A stretch of 64,000 nucleotides of DNA from positions 1 to 64,000 of the forward strand of contig NZ_JABBGH010000003.1 of the NCBI RefSeq assembly GCF_012927305.1, in the 5' to 3' direction. Source of the stretch: Hymenobacter polaris (GTDB lineage: Bacteria; Bacteroidota; Bacteroidia; Cytophagales; Hymenobacteraceae). This document shows positions 48,775-56,246 of this stretch, in pieces. The notes below the pieces were generated by a model. That model did not search any database, was not told the DNA's origin, and was given only the letters and a program-made list of their open reading frames with translations. How positions within the stretch are numbered: the first letter of the stretch is position 1; each line of letters starts with the position of its first letter. The translations under genes were made by a program, and so were the position numbers.

Positions 48775-50853
48775 ATGAATTCTAGTTCGGGTTATTTTTT
48801 AGTGGCCGCGCTACTGGCAGGCTCGGCCGCACAGGCGCAATCGGTACTGTGGGCCACCAAGGTAACGGAAGTTTCATCGCAGAAAGCCAAGGGAAAAGAA
48901 GACTATTCGCCCGAGCAGGTGCTGGGCGAGCCCAACGCCCTACCCCTAGGGTCGGCTAGCGAGAAAGCCTGGACGCCCGGCAAAGATGGCAGCACCGAGT
49001 TTATTGAAGTGCGCTTCGCCCATTCTATTAAGGCCCAGCAGGTTACGGTCATTGAGAACGTCAACCCCGGCGCCATCATCAAGATTGAGCTGGTGGATAC
49101 TAAAGGCCAGCGGCACCAGGTGTACAAAAACGACCAGCCTGGCCCGCTGCCTTCGTCGTTTCGCACGCTGCAAGTCACCTTCAAGCCCGATAAGTACTTG
49201 ACCATCGGGGCGGTAGTGACGCTGAACGGCAGCAAGGTGACCGGCGAAAACCAGCTCGACGCCATCGGCGTGGCCAACGTGGAGGCCCAGATGGTGAAGT
49301 CGGACTTCAAGAACGAGGCCTCGGAGGTGCAGGCGGCCCAGATTGACTCGACGCTGAAGAACCTGGGGCCCAACGTGAACAGCAAGTACGTGGATACCCA
49401 CCCGGTGATTTCGCCCGACGGGCGCACGCTGTTCTTCGCCCGCCAGTTTCACCCCGACAACATCGGCGGCACCCACGACCCGCAGGACATTTGGTACGCC
49501 AAGATTACCAGCGGCAAAAACCAGACATGGGGCATTGCCAAGGGCCTAGGCTCGCCGCCCAACGGTGGCGACGAGCCCAACGGCCTGGCCTCGGTGACGG
49601 CCAACGGCACGCAGGCGCTGCTCATCGGCGTGTACGAGGACGGGCTGATGCGGCCCAACGGCTTCTCGATGAGCCGGCGCTCGCCGGGCGGCTGGAGCGT
49701 GCCCGCGAAGGTGGAGATTGATGACTACAAAAACGAAGACCCCGAGCACATCGACGGCTTTCTGGCTACTTCGGGCAAGGCGCTGCTGATGGCCGTGCAG
49801 CGCCCCAACGGCCGCGGCGGCCAGGATATCTACGTGAGCTTTCCGAAGCCCATTCCGGTGGGCGAGCAGGACCGCCCCGGCCGCGCCGTGAAGTGGGGCA
49901 AGCCCATCAACCTAGGGCCCAATATCAACACGCCGGGCTCGGACTTTGCCCCCTTCCTAGCTCCCGACGACAAGACGCTGTACTTCGCCTCGGACGGACA
50001 CGGCGGCTACGGCAAGAGCGACATCTTTTACTCGAAGCGCCTGGACAGCACCTGGACCAAGTGGAGCGTGCCGCGCAACCTGGGCCCGGTGGTGAACTCG
50101 CCCGACTTCGACGCTTATTACACCGTATCGGCGGCCGGCGACAACGCCTATCTGGTATCGTCGCGCGAGGGCACGCAGGGCTCGAAGGATATTTTCCGGG
50201 TGGCCTTGTCGCCCGCCTTCAAGCCCGAAGTGGTAACGCTGGTAACCGGCAAGGTGCTGGACGCCGTGACCAAGAAGCCCATCCGGGCTAAGATTCACTA
50301 CGAAAACCTGCTGACGGGCGAGGAGATTGGCGTGGCCGAAAGCTCGCCCATCGATGGCTCGTACACGATTGTGCTGCCGGCCGGCGTGCAGTACGGCTAC
50401 CGCGCCGAGGCCGCCGATTACCTGGCCGAGGACGCCAGCCTCGACAACACGACGGCCAACAAGTACAGCGAGAAGCAGCAGGATTTGTTCTTAGTGCCCT
50501 TCAAGGTGGGCCAGAAGGTGAAGATGAACAACATCTTCTTCCCGCAAAGCAAGTTCATCTTGCAGCCCAGCTCGTTCCCCGAGCTGAACCGCCTGGTGAA
50601 AATCATGCGCAACTACCCGACGCTGGAGATTGAGCTGGGCGGCCACACCGACAACCAGGGCGACCCGGCCCTAAACGTAAAGCTGAGCGAAGACCGGGTA
50701 AATGCCGTGAAAGCCTTCCTGGTAGCCAAGGGCATCGAAGCCAAGCGCCTGACCACCAAAGGCTACGGCGGCGCGCAGCCCATTGCCAGCAACGAGCAGG
50801 AGGAAACCCGCCGCTTCAACCGCCGCGTGGAATTTACCATTACCAAAAAATAA
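48775..50853 (+). CDS. OmpA/PD40-domain outer-membrane protein (PorE-like)
   Basis: 692 aa. Signal peptide (FLVAALLAGSAAQAQ). Residues 22-190 form a discoidin-like beta domain. Residues about 210-480 contain PD40/WD40-type beta-propeller repeats (PDGRTLFFAR, DDKTLYFASDGHGGYGKSDI). A carboxypeptidase-regulatory-like module follows at about 495-570. The last 120 residues are an OmpA peptidoglycan-binding domain (LEIELGGHTDNQGD, LSEDRVNAVKAFLV). This layout is seen in T9SS-associated proteins such as PorE. PorP/SprF and GldJ genes follow on the same strand, supporting a T9SS or gliding role. Confidence 0.85.
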   Translation: MNSSSGYFLVAALLAGSAAQAQSVLWATKVTEVSSQKAKGKEDYSPEQVLGEPNALPLGSASEKAWTPGKDGSTEFIEVRFAHSIKAQQVTVIENVNPGAIIKIELVDTKGQRHQVYKNDQPGPLPSSFRTLQVTFKPDKYLTIGAVVTLNGSKVTGENQLDAIGVANVEAQMVKSDFKNEASEVQAAQIDSTLKNLGPNVNSKYVDTHPVISPDGRTLFFARQFHPDNIGGTHDPQDIWYAKITSGKNQTWGIAKGLGSPPNGGDEPNGLASVTANGTQALLIGVYEDGLMRPNGFSMSRRSPGGWSVPAKVEIDDYKNEDPEHIDGFLATSGKALLMAVQRPNGRGGQDIYVSFPKPIPVGEQDRPGRAVKWGKPINLGPNINTPGSDFAPFLAPDDKTLYFASDGHGGYGKSDIFYSKRLDSTWTKWSVPRNLGPVVNSPDFDAYYTVSAAGDNAYLVSSREGTQGSKDIFRVALSPAFKPEVVTLVTGKVLDAVTKKPIRAKIHYENLLTGEEIGVAESSPIDGSYTIVLPAGVQYGYRAEAADYLAEDASLDNTTANKYSEKQQDLFLVPFKVGQKVKMNNIFFPQSKFILQPSSFPELNRLVKIMRNYPTLEIELGGHTDNQGDPALNVKLSEDRVNAVKAFLVAKGIEAKRLTTKGYGGAQPIASNEQEETRRFNRRVEFTITKK

Positions 50854-50861
50854 ATAGCTTT

Positions 50862-50898
50862 GTAAATCAGCAAAAAGCAGACCGTCATGCTGATTTAC
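50862..50898 (+). terminator. Hairpin after the OmpA gene
   Basis: GTAAATCAGCA / TGCTGATTTAC, 11-bp stem, about 10 bp after the stop; the loop contains a GTCATGC similar to family 1. T run is weak. Confidence 0.5.
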
Positions 50899-50973
50899 TA
50901 ATTGACCCAGGCGCCAAAAACAACCCCTAGGGTCAAGTACCTTCGCAGCCCTTGCCAGCGTTAGGGCTGCACC

Positions 50974-51990
50974 ATGAAGCTTCCACTACTCGCGCTTACG
51001 TTGCTTGCCACGGCCGCTCACGCGCAGGACGTGTATTTTTCGCAGCCCTACGCCAACCGCCAGCAGGCCAACCCCGCCTGGGCCGGCCTTGTGGACGACT
51101 ACAGCGCCACGCTCAGCTTTCGCGACCAGCTGCCGCAGTTCGCGGGCTCGTTCATCACCACGCAGCTGGCGGCCGACTGGCGCCTGCCGCAGCCGGGGCT
51201 ACACCACGCCCTAGGGGTGGTTATTACCCGCGACCAGGCGGGCACCGCCGGCTACACCCGCCTCGAGGCCAGCGCTCAGTACGCTTACCACACCCGCCTC
51301 ACGCGTGAACTGGCGTTGAGTGGCGGCGCCACGGTGGGTTACGGCCGCCAGCGCGTGGGCTACGGCAACCTCACTTTCGGCGACCAGCTGGCGGCCGACG
51401 GCACACTGACGGGCCCCACGGCCGAGAGCCTGAGCGATTTTCCGGCGGCCAACTACCTGACCCTAGGGGTGGGCGCGGTGCTGTACACCCAGCAGTTTTG
51501 GCTGAGCGTGAGCGGGCACCACCTGAATAGGCCCGACCTAGGGTTTCAAACCCAGGCGCAGCTGCCGGCCCGGCTGGCGGTGAGCGGCGGCTTTAAGGTT
51601 TACCTGCGCCCGCCCGAAAGTCACGGCCGGGTCGAAACCCACGAAATCAGCTTTACGCCGGTGGCCGGCTACAGCCAGCAGGGCGGCTCGCGGCGCACCG
51701 AGGCGGGCGTGTACTTTTTGGCGCAGCCCATCACCCTAGGGGCCGTGTATCGCAACCTCACCGGCTTTGAAACTAGTGGCACCCAGCACGTGTTGGCGGC
51801 GGTGGCCGGCGTAGCGGTGGGCGACCTGAGAATTGGCTATAGCTACGACGTGGGACTGAGCCGGTTGGCGCAGGATTTGGGGGGGGCGCACGAAATAACT
51901 TTAACCCTGCGTGCGTTTGACAGGCTCGAAAGCGCCTACCGGAAGCTGAAAAGAAGAAATTATCCGGCTGCCCCTTGCCCAAGTTTTTGA
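50974..51990 (+). CDS. PorP/SprF family T9SS outer-membrane protein
   Basis: 338 aa beta-barrel. Signal peptide (MKLPLLALTLLATAAHAQ), then DVYFSQPYANRQQANPAWAG, the typical PorP/SprF opening 'QDxxFSQxxxxxxxxNPAxxG'. Beta-strand pattern to the end with YRNLTGF and AGVAVGDLRIGYSYDVGLS near the C-terminus. SprF-like proteins work with secreted adhesins or as T9SS accessories. Here the partner may be the OmpA/PD40 protein directly upstream. Confidence 0.87.
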   Translation: MKLPLLALTLLATAAHAQDVYFSQPYANRQQANPAWAGLVDDYSATLSFRDQLPQFAGSFITTQLAADWRLPQPGLHHALGVVITRDQAGTAGYTRLEASAQYAYHTRLTRELALSGGATVGYGRQRVGYGNLTFGDQLAADGTLTGPTAESLSDFPAANYLTLGVGAVLYTQQFWLSVSGHHLNRPDLGFQTQAQLPARLAVSGGFKVYLRPPESHGRVETHEISFTPVAGYSQQGGSRRTEAGVYFLAQPITLGAVYRNLTGFETSGTQHVLAAVAGVAVGDLRIGYSYDVGLSRLAQDLGGAHEITLTLRAFDRLESAYRKLKRRNYPAAPCPSF

Positions 51991-52059
51991 ACTTTTGTAA
52001 TATTGCAGGCAGATTGCTCGAAATAATTAATTACAGCCTTTAAAAAATTGTCTTTACCT

Positions 52060-53337
52060 ATGAAATTCAATAACTATCTCGGCCTGGTGGCTGCCGGTAG
52101 TCTGGCATTTCTAGCCAGCTGCGGCCACAAGGGGGCTCCTACCGCCACCAACCCTGGCAAAGCATCGTCGACGACCGGTATAGAGTACAATACGGACGAG
52201 GGTATGAAAGTGGCCAGCTTCAAGAAGATTCCGACCGGTCCCGGTTTGGTATATATCGAAGGTGGCCGCACGGTGCTGGGCTCGGCCGAGGAGGACGTGA
52301 CCAACAACCACGACAACATGGAGCGGACGGTGACTATCGCCTCGTTTTACATGGATGAAGCGGAAGTGGCCAACATTCACTGGCTGGAGTATTTGCACTT
52401 TTTGCGTAAAGATTCATCGGAAGAGAAGTACCGCGCCGCCCTGCCCGACACCACCGTGTGGGCCCGCGACCTGTCGTTCAACGACCCCTACGTAACCTAC
52501 TACCTGCGCTACCCCGGCTTCCGCTACTACCCCGTAGTGGGCGTAAACTGGCTGCAGGCCGACAGCTACTGCGCGTGGCGCACGGCCAAGGTGAACGAGA
52601 ACCTGGCCAAGAGCAACAGCGGTAACTCGAAGGGGGGCGGCTTATTTGGCAAGAAGAAGGATAAGAAAGGGGATGCCTCGGCCGCTAGCGGTGCCGAAGG
52701 CGGGGGCGCCGGCGCCCTGGCCAACGGCAAGAATGGCCCATCCATCGAAAACGGCAACACGCTGCCTAACTACCGCCTGCCCACCGAGGCCGAGTGGGAA
52801 TACGCCGCCCAGGCTCTCATCGGCACCCAGGAAGTGGGCAACGAAAACCAGGAGGAGAAGCGCATTTATCCCTGGGATGGTCGCTCGCTGCGCAACCCCT
52901 ACGGTGGCAAGCAGGGCCAATTTTTGGCTAACTTCAAGCGCGGCCGCGGCGACTACGCCGGCCTGGCGGGCAGCCTGAACGACGGCGCCATGATTACGGA
53001 GTATATCTACGCTTACCCGCCGAACGATTTCGGCCTGTATAACATGGCTGGCAACGTCAACGAGTGGGTGCAGGACGTGTACCGCCCGCTCTCGTTCCAG
53101 GACGTGGAGGACCTCAACCCCTTCCGCCGCAACGGCGTGGGTGACCCGGCCGACAAGTACGACAAGAAAGGCTACCAGAGCATGATTGACGACCACGTGC
53201 GCGTGTACAAAGGCGGCTCGTGGCGCGATGTGGCCTACTGGCTCTCGCCCGGTACCCGCCGCTACATGGCGGAAGACTCGGCCACGGCTACCATCGGTTT
53301 CCGCTGCGCCATGATTAACGCCGGTAGCAACAAATAA
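52060..53337 (+). CDS. gldJ: Gliding motility / T9SS lipoprotein GldJ
   Basis: 425 aa with lipobox LASC (Cys21). It carries an SUMF1/formylglycine-generating-enzyme-like fold: GLVYIEGGRTVLGSAEED near residue 65, ASFYMDEAEVANIHWLEYLH near 95, ALPDTTVWARDLSFNDPYVT near 128 and YPVVGVNWLQADSYCAWRT near 155. After a low-complexity Lys/Gly insert (about 190-230) come YRLPTEAEWEYAAQ and GNVNEWVQDVYRP. This arrangement matches GldJ, needed for stability of GldK and for T9SS function. The catalytic cysteines of true FGE are not evident. A TTG at 52048 is an alternative start. Confidence 0.85.
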   Translation: MKFNNYLGLVAAGSLAFLASCGHKGAPTATNPGKASSTTGIEYNTDEGMKVASFKKIPTGPGLVYIEGGRTVLGSAEEDVTNNHDNMERTVTIASFYMDEAEVANIHWLEYLHFLRKDSSEEKYRAALPDTTVWARDLSFNDPYVTYYLRYPGFRYYPVVGVNWLQADSYCAWRTAKVNENLAKSNSGNSKGGGLFGKKKDKKGDASAASGAEGGGAGALANGKNGPSIENGNTLPNYRLPTEAEWEYAAQALIGTQEVGNENQEEKRIYPWDGRSLRNPYGGKQGQFLANFKRGRGDYAGLAGSLNDGAMITEYIYAYPPNDFGLYNMAGNVNEWVQDVYRPLSFQDVEDLNPFRRNGVGDPADKYDKKGYQSMIDDHVRVYKGGSWRDVAYWLSPGTRRYMAEDSATATIGFRCAMINAGSNK

Positions 53338-53565
53338 TCGCGGATTTAACTAATTTCGGGAATACGCTTGCTGCGCAAGCTGACTACGTGAGCAGTAAAG
53401 TTGAAAGGACAGGCCACCCATAAGTGGCCTGTCCTTTTTTGCTACTACTAACACAAAATCCCTAAACCAGGCGAGAAGCAGGCACGCGCCAACTCGCCAG
53501 TCGCGTAGTCAGCTGCGAAGCAGCGTATCCCCGAAATCAGTTAAATCCGTTAAATCTGCGGTCCT
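53338..53565. repeat. REPIN-like doublet, family 3, around a terminator
   Basis: The left arm (53338-53392: CGGATTTAACTAATTTCGGG and onward) and right arm (53503-53561, inverse) match over about 50 positions. Each contains a small hairpin (GCTTGCTGCGCAAGC left, GCTGCGAAGCAGC right) followed by GACTACG. Between them lies an ordinary terminator (53404-53440). No gene inside. It fills the gap between convergent gldJ and comF. Confidence 0.8.
53404..53440 (+). terminator. Rho-independent terminator of gldJ
   Basis: AAAGGACAGGCCAC / GTGGCCTGTCCTTTTTT hairpin with T6 tail on the plus strand; the complementary A-run gives it some activity for the opposite strand. Confidence 0.85.
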
Positions 53566-54259
53566 AGGCGGCGGCCACGGTGGCAATGCTAATAGCGCGG
53601 GCACCCGCTTGGAGCAAGGCCGCGCCGCAGGCTTCGAGGGTGGCGCCAGTGGTGAGCACGTCGTCAACCAGCAGCACGTGGCGGCCGGCAATGGCCCTAG
53701 GGTCGGCCACCTCGAAAACGGCGGCTACATTTTGCCAGCGCTCGGCGCGGCTCTTCCGGGTTTGCGACTCGGTATCGGCCAGGCGGCGCAGGGCGTGAGC
53801 GCGGCTAGGGCAGCCCAGCGCTTCGGCCAAACCGCTGCCGAAGGCCTCGGCCTGGTTGTAGCCGCGGCGGGCCAGCTTGCGCGGGTGCAGCGGCACGGGC
53901 ACAATGAGGTCGAACTCACGGGCCAGGCCAGCGCCGGCCAGCTCGGCACCGTAGAGGCGGCCTAGGGTGTGGCCCACATGGCGCTGGCCCCGGTACTTGA
54001 GCTGGTGCAGCAGCAGTTGAGTGCGGCCGTGGCGCATAAAGTGCAGGTAGCTAAGCACCTGCTGCACCGGCAGCCGGCCCCAGAAGCGGCGAGCCAGCGG
54101 GTTGTCGGCGGGCGGCAGGCGGTGGTAGTCGGTGTAGGGCAGCTCGATGCGGCAGACGGTGCACAGGTGCTGCTCGCCGGCCACCAGGGGCTGCTGGCAG
54201 GCTAGGCAGGCTTGCGGAAAAAACAGGGCCAGGCAGTCGGCCAGCAGCGAGCGGAGCAT
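53564..54259 (-). CDS. comF: ComF family phosphoribosyltransferase-like protein
   Basis: 231 aa. N-terminal zinc-binding region with CLACQ and CTVC (about residues 16-37), then a type I phosphoribosyltransferase-like domain: YRGQRHVGHTLGRLYG near 90, VPVPLHPRKLARRGYNQAEA near 120 and the PRPP-type loop HVLLVDDVLTTGATLEACG near 195. ComF proteins take part in DNA uptake in competent bacteria and link to PriA-dependent repair in others. The frame is open for 38 codons upstream; the ATG at 54257-54259 fits the family. Confidence 0.9.
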   Translation of the reverse strand: MLRSLLADCLALFFPQACLACQQPLVAGEQHLCTVCRIELPYTDYHRLPPADNPLARRFWGRLPVQQVLSYLHFMRHGRTQLLLHQLKYRGQRHVGHTLGRLYGAELAGAGLAREFDLIVPVPLHPRKLARRGYNQAEAFGSGLAEALGCPSRAHALRRLADTESQTRKSRAERWQNVAAVFEVADPRAIAGRHVLLVDDVLTTGATLEACGAALLQAGARAISIATVAAA

Positions 54260-54437
54260 CTTTTCGGGAGCGAAGCGGTTATGGGACGTAAGTTCGCCGC
54301 CCGCGCGTGAAAGCCAGTTGTCCCGGCTCTTTCTAGGACTGCTAATTTGCCCTAGGCCCCTTGGACCAAGCAACGCGCTCCCACCTCCATGGGGCCCCGC
54401 AGGGCATCAGAACGCAACTTTTAACTTTTAACCTACC

Positions 54438-54836
54438 ATGTCGCTCACTACCGACTTCAATGATTACCGCCAGCGCATGAACGAGCGCGTGCTGGCCTAT
54501 GATAACAAGGTTATCAAGCGCTTCTTTAACCTCGATACCAACGCCTATCAGGCCGGGGCCATTGATGTGAAAACCAAGGAGATGCTGGGCCTGGCCTGCT
54601 CGCTGGTGCTGCGCTGCGACGACTGCGTGAAATACCACCTGGGCAAGTGCCATGCCGAAGGGCTGAGCGACGACGAGGTGTTCGAAGTATTCTCCATCGC
54701 CAACCTCATCGGGGGCAGCATCGTGATTCCGCATTTCCGCCGCGCCGTAGAGTACTGGGAGGTGCTGCGGGCCGAAGCTGCCCTAGGAACCCCCGGCGCC
54801 GCCCACGCCGCTACGCACCCGCCCCATGCGCACTAA
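54438..54836 (+). CDS. Carboxymuconolactone decarboxylase family (AhpD-like) protein
   Basis: 132 aa. The family core is at about residues 35-110 with CDDCVKYH near residue 57, the CxxCxxxH redox/proton-relay motif of AhpD-like proteins. Likely a peroxidase-associated or decarboxylase-type enzyme. Its last 11 bases overlap the start of the next gene, so the two are translated together. The His-rich end (AAHAATHPPHAH) is variable sequence. Confidence 0.9.
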   Translation: MSLTTDFNDYRQRMNERVLAYDNKVIKRFFNLDTNAYQAGAIDVKTKEMLGLACSLVLRCDDCVKYHLGKCHAEGLSDDEVFEVFSIANLIGGSIVIPHFRRAVEYWEVLRAEAALGTPGAAHAATHPPHAH

Positions 54837-55200
54837 TCCCGCCTTCGCCGCCGAAACCGAGGCTGAGTTCAATGCCCGCTGGGAAGCGCTGCTCACCGAA
54901 CTGCACGCGCGCTTTGGCCGCCGACCCGACCTCAATGCGCTGCTGCTGCTCATTGGCGTGCAGGAACTGGGGCAGGGCGTGGCTGCCTTCACCAAAGAGC
55001 AAAAGCAGGACCTGATGCACATTGCCACCTGCAAGCTATTCAGTCTCAGCCACTACTACGAACTGGAGCGCGTGGATGACGAGGGCTGGCCGCACTACCG
55101 CCTGCTGACGCCGGTACCCTTCGCCAACCTCAAAGAGCAGGAGCGCATGCTGAAATGGCACATGCTGGAATATTTTGATGCCCTGAAAGACGAGGAGTAA
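54826..55200 (+). CDS. Conserved hypothetical protein coupled to the AhpD-like gene
   Basis: 124 aa, no signal. NALLLLIGVQELGQGVAAFT near residue 38, then KEQKQDLMHIATCKLFSLSH and YYELERVDDEGWPHYR. It looks like a Bacteroidota-conserved protein of unknown function. Overlap with the upstream gene (11 bp) indicates coupling. Confidence 0.75.
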   Translation: MRTNPAFAAETEAEFNARWEALLTELHARFGRRPDLNALLLLIGVQELGQGVAAFTKEQKQDLMHIATCKLFSLSHYYELERVDDEGWPHYRLLTPVPFANLKEQERMLKWHMLEYFDALKDEE

Positions 55201-55320
55201 GGAATGTGCGAAGGTGGCAGATTTGGAAATGTAGGGAATGTAAAGCTGCGCCTGACCGTCTTTTTCCTGCGCTACCCCCATCCTATACATTCCCACCTCT
55301 TCTCATTTCCCTACATTCTC
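55201..55320. repeat. Imperfect GAATGT-rich inverted repeat before xth
   Basis: GGAAATGTAGGGAATGTA near the left and TACATTCCCACC...CATTTCCCTACATTC near the right form an imperfect inverse pair. It occupies the whole gap and abuts the TTG start of xth. Confidence 0.5.
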
Positions 55321-55321
55321 C

Positions 55322-56095
55322 TTGAAAATCGTTTCGTATAACCTTAACGGCCTGCGCTCGGCGCTGGGCAAGGGCCTGCTCGACTGGGTGGCCCAGGCGG
55401 CACCCGATGTGCTATGCGTGCAGGAAATAAAGGCTGGCACCGCCTCGCTCGACGTGAGCGGGCTGGTGGCCCTAGGCTACCATGCCTACCTGCACCCGGC
55501 CCGGAAGCCCGGCTATAGCGGCGTGGCCACCTTCAGCCGCCAAGTGCCCCTAGGGGTAATAGAGGGCTGCGGCAACCCGCTCTACGACGACGAAGGGCGG
55601 GTGTTGCGGCTCGACTTTGAGGACGTCTCGGTGCTCAATACCTACATGCCCTCGGGCACGAGCGGGCCGGCGCGGCAGGCGTTTAAGGTGGCGTGGCTGC
55701 ACTGGTTTCGGCAGTACGTGGCTGGGCTGCGGCGCGACCCGGCCGTGCCGCCCCTGGTAATTGGCGGCGACTTCAACTGCTGCCAAACGGCCATCGACCT
55801 GCACAACCCCAAGGCTAACCAGCAAAGCCCCGGCTACACGCCCGAAGAGCGGCAGTGGTTTCGGGATTTTCTGACGGACGGGCTGGTTGATTCGTTTCGG
55901 CACCAGCATCCCGAAGCACCCGGCCACTACTCGTGGTGGAGCTACCGCGCCGGCTCGCGGGCCCGCAACGTGGGCTGGCGCCTCGACCACCTGCTGCTGG
56001 AGCCCGCCCTGCTGCCGCGCCTGCACGGGGCCGGCCTCTGGCCCGACGTGGTGCATTCCGACCACTGCCCCGCCTGGCTCGAGCTGACACCCTAG
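55322..56095 (+). CDS. xth: Exodeoxyribonuclease III family protein
   Basis: 257 aa Mg-dependent AP endonuclease/3' exonuclease of base-excision repair. KIVSYNLNGLRSAL at the start carries the metal-binding Asn. PDVLCVQEIKA near residue 29 has the catalytic Glu, IGGDFNCCQTAIDLHNPKAN near 143 the Asp/Asn pair, and VVHSDHCPAWLEL at the end the Asp-His pair. All are intact. The start is TTG, next to the inverted repeat that fills the upstream gap; no ATG is available in frame. Confidence 0.92.
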   Translation: MKIVSYNLNGLRSALGKGLLDWVAQAAPDVLCVQEIKAGTASLDVSGLVALGYHAYLHPARKPGYSGVATFSRQVPLGVIEGCGNPLYDDEGRVLRLDFEDVSVLNTYMPSGTSGPARQAFKVAWLHWFRQYVAGLRRDPAVPPLVIGGDFNCCQTAIDLHNPKANQQSPGYTPEERQWFRDFLTDGLVDSFRHQHPEAPGHYSWWSYRAGSRARNVGWRLDHLLLEPALLPRLHGAGLWPDVVHSDHCPAWLELTP

Positions 56096-56108
56096 GCCGA
56101 TTCCAATT

Positions 56109-56142
56109 AAAAAGCCCCGCACTCCTGCGGGGCTTTTTTTTT
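56109..56142 (+). terminator. Rho-independent terminator of xth
   Basis: AAAAAGCCCCGCA / TGCGGGGCTTTTTTTTT hairpin, 13 bp after the stop, with a long T run. Confidence 0.9.
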
Positions 56143-56246
56143 GTGACTAATAGCTAGCCATATAGCAAGGAATGAAGGACCTACGAATAACAGGACGTTG
56201 GATTACGGACAGGAACAGGAATCAGCATAACAACTTGCGCGGCCAC

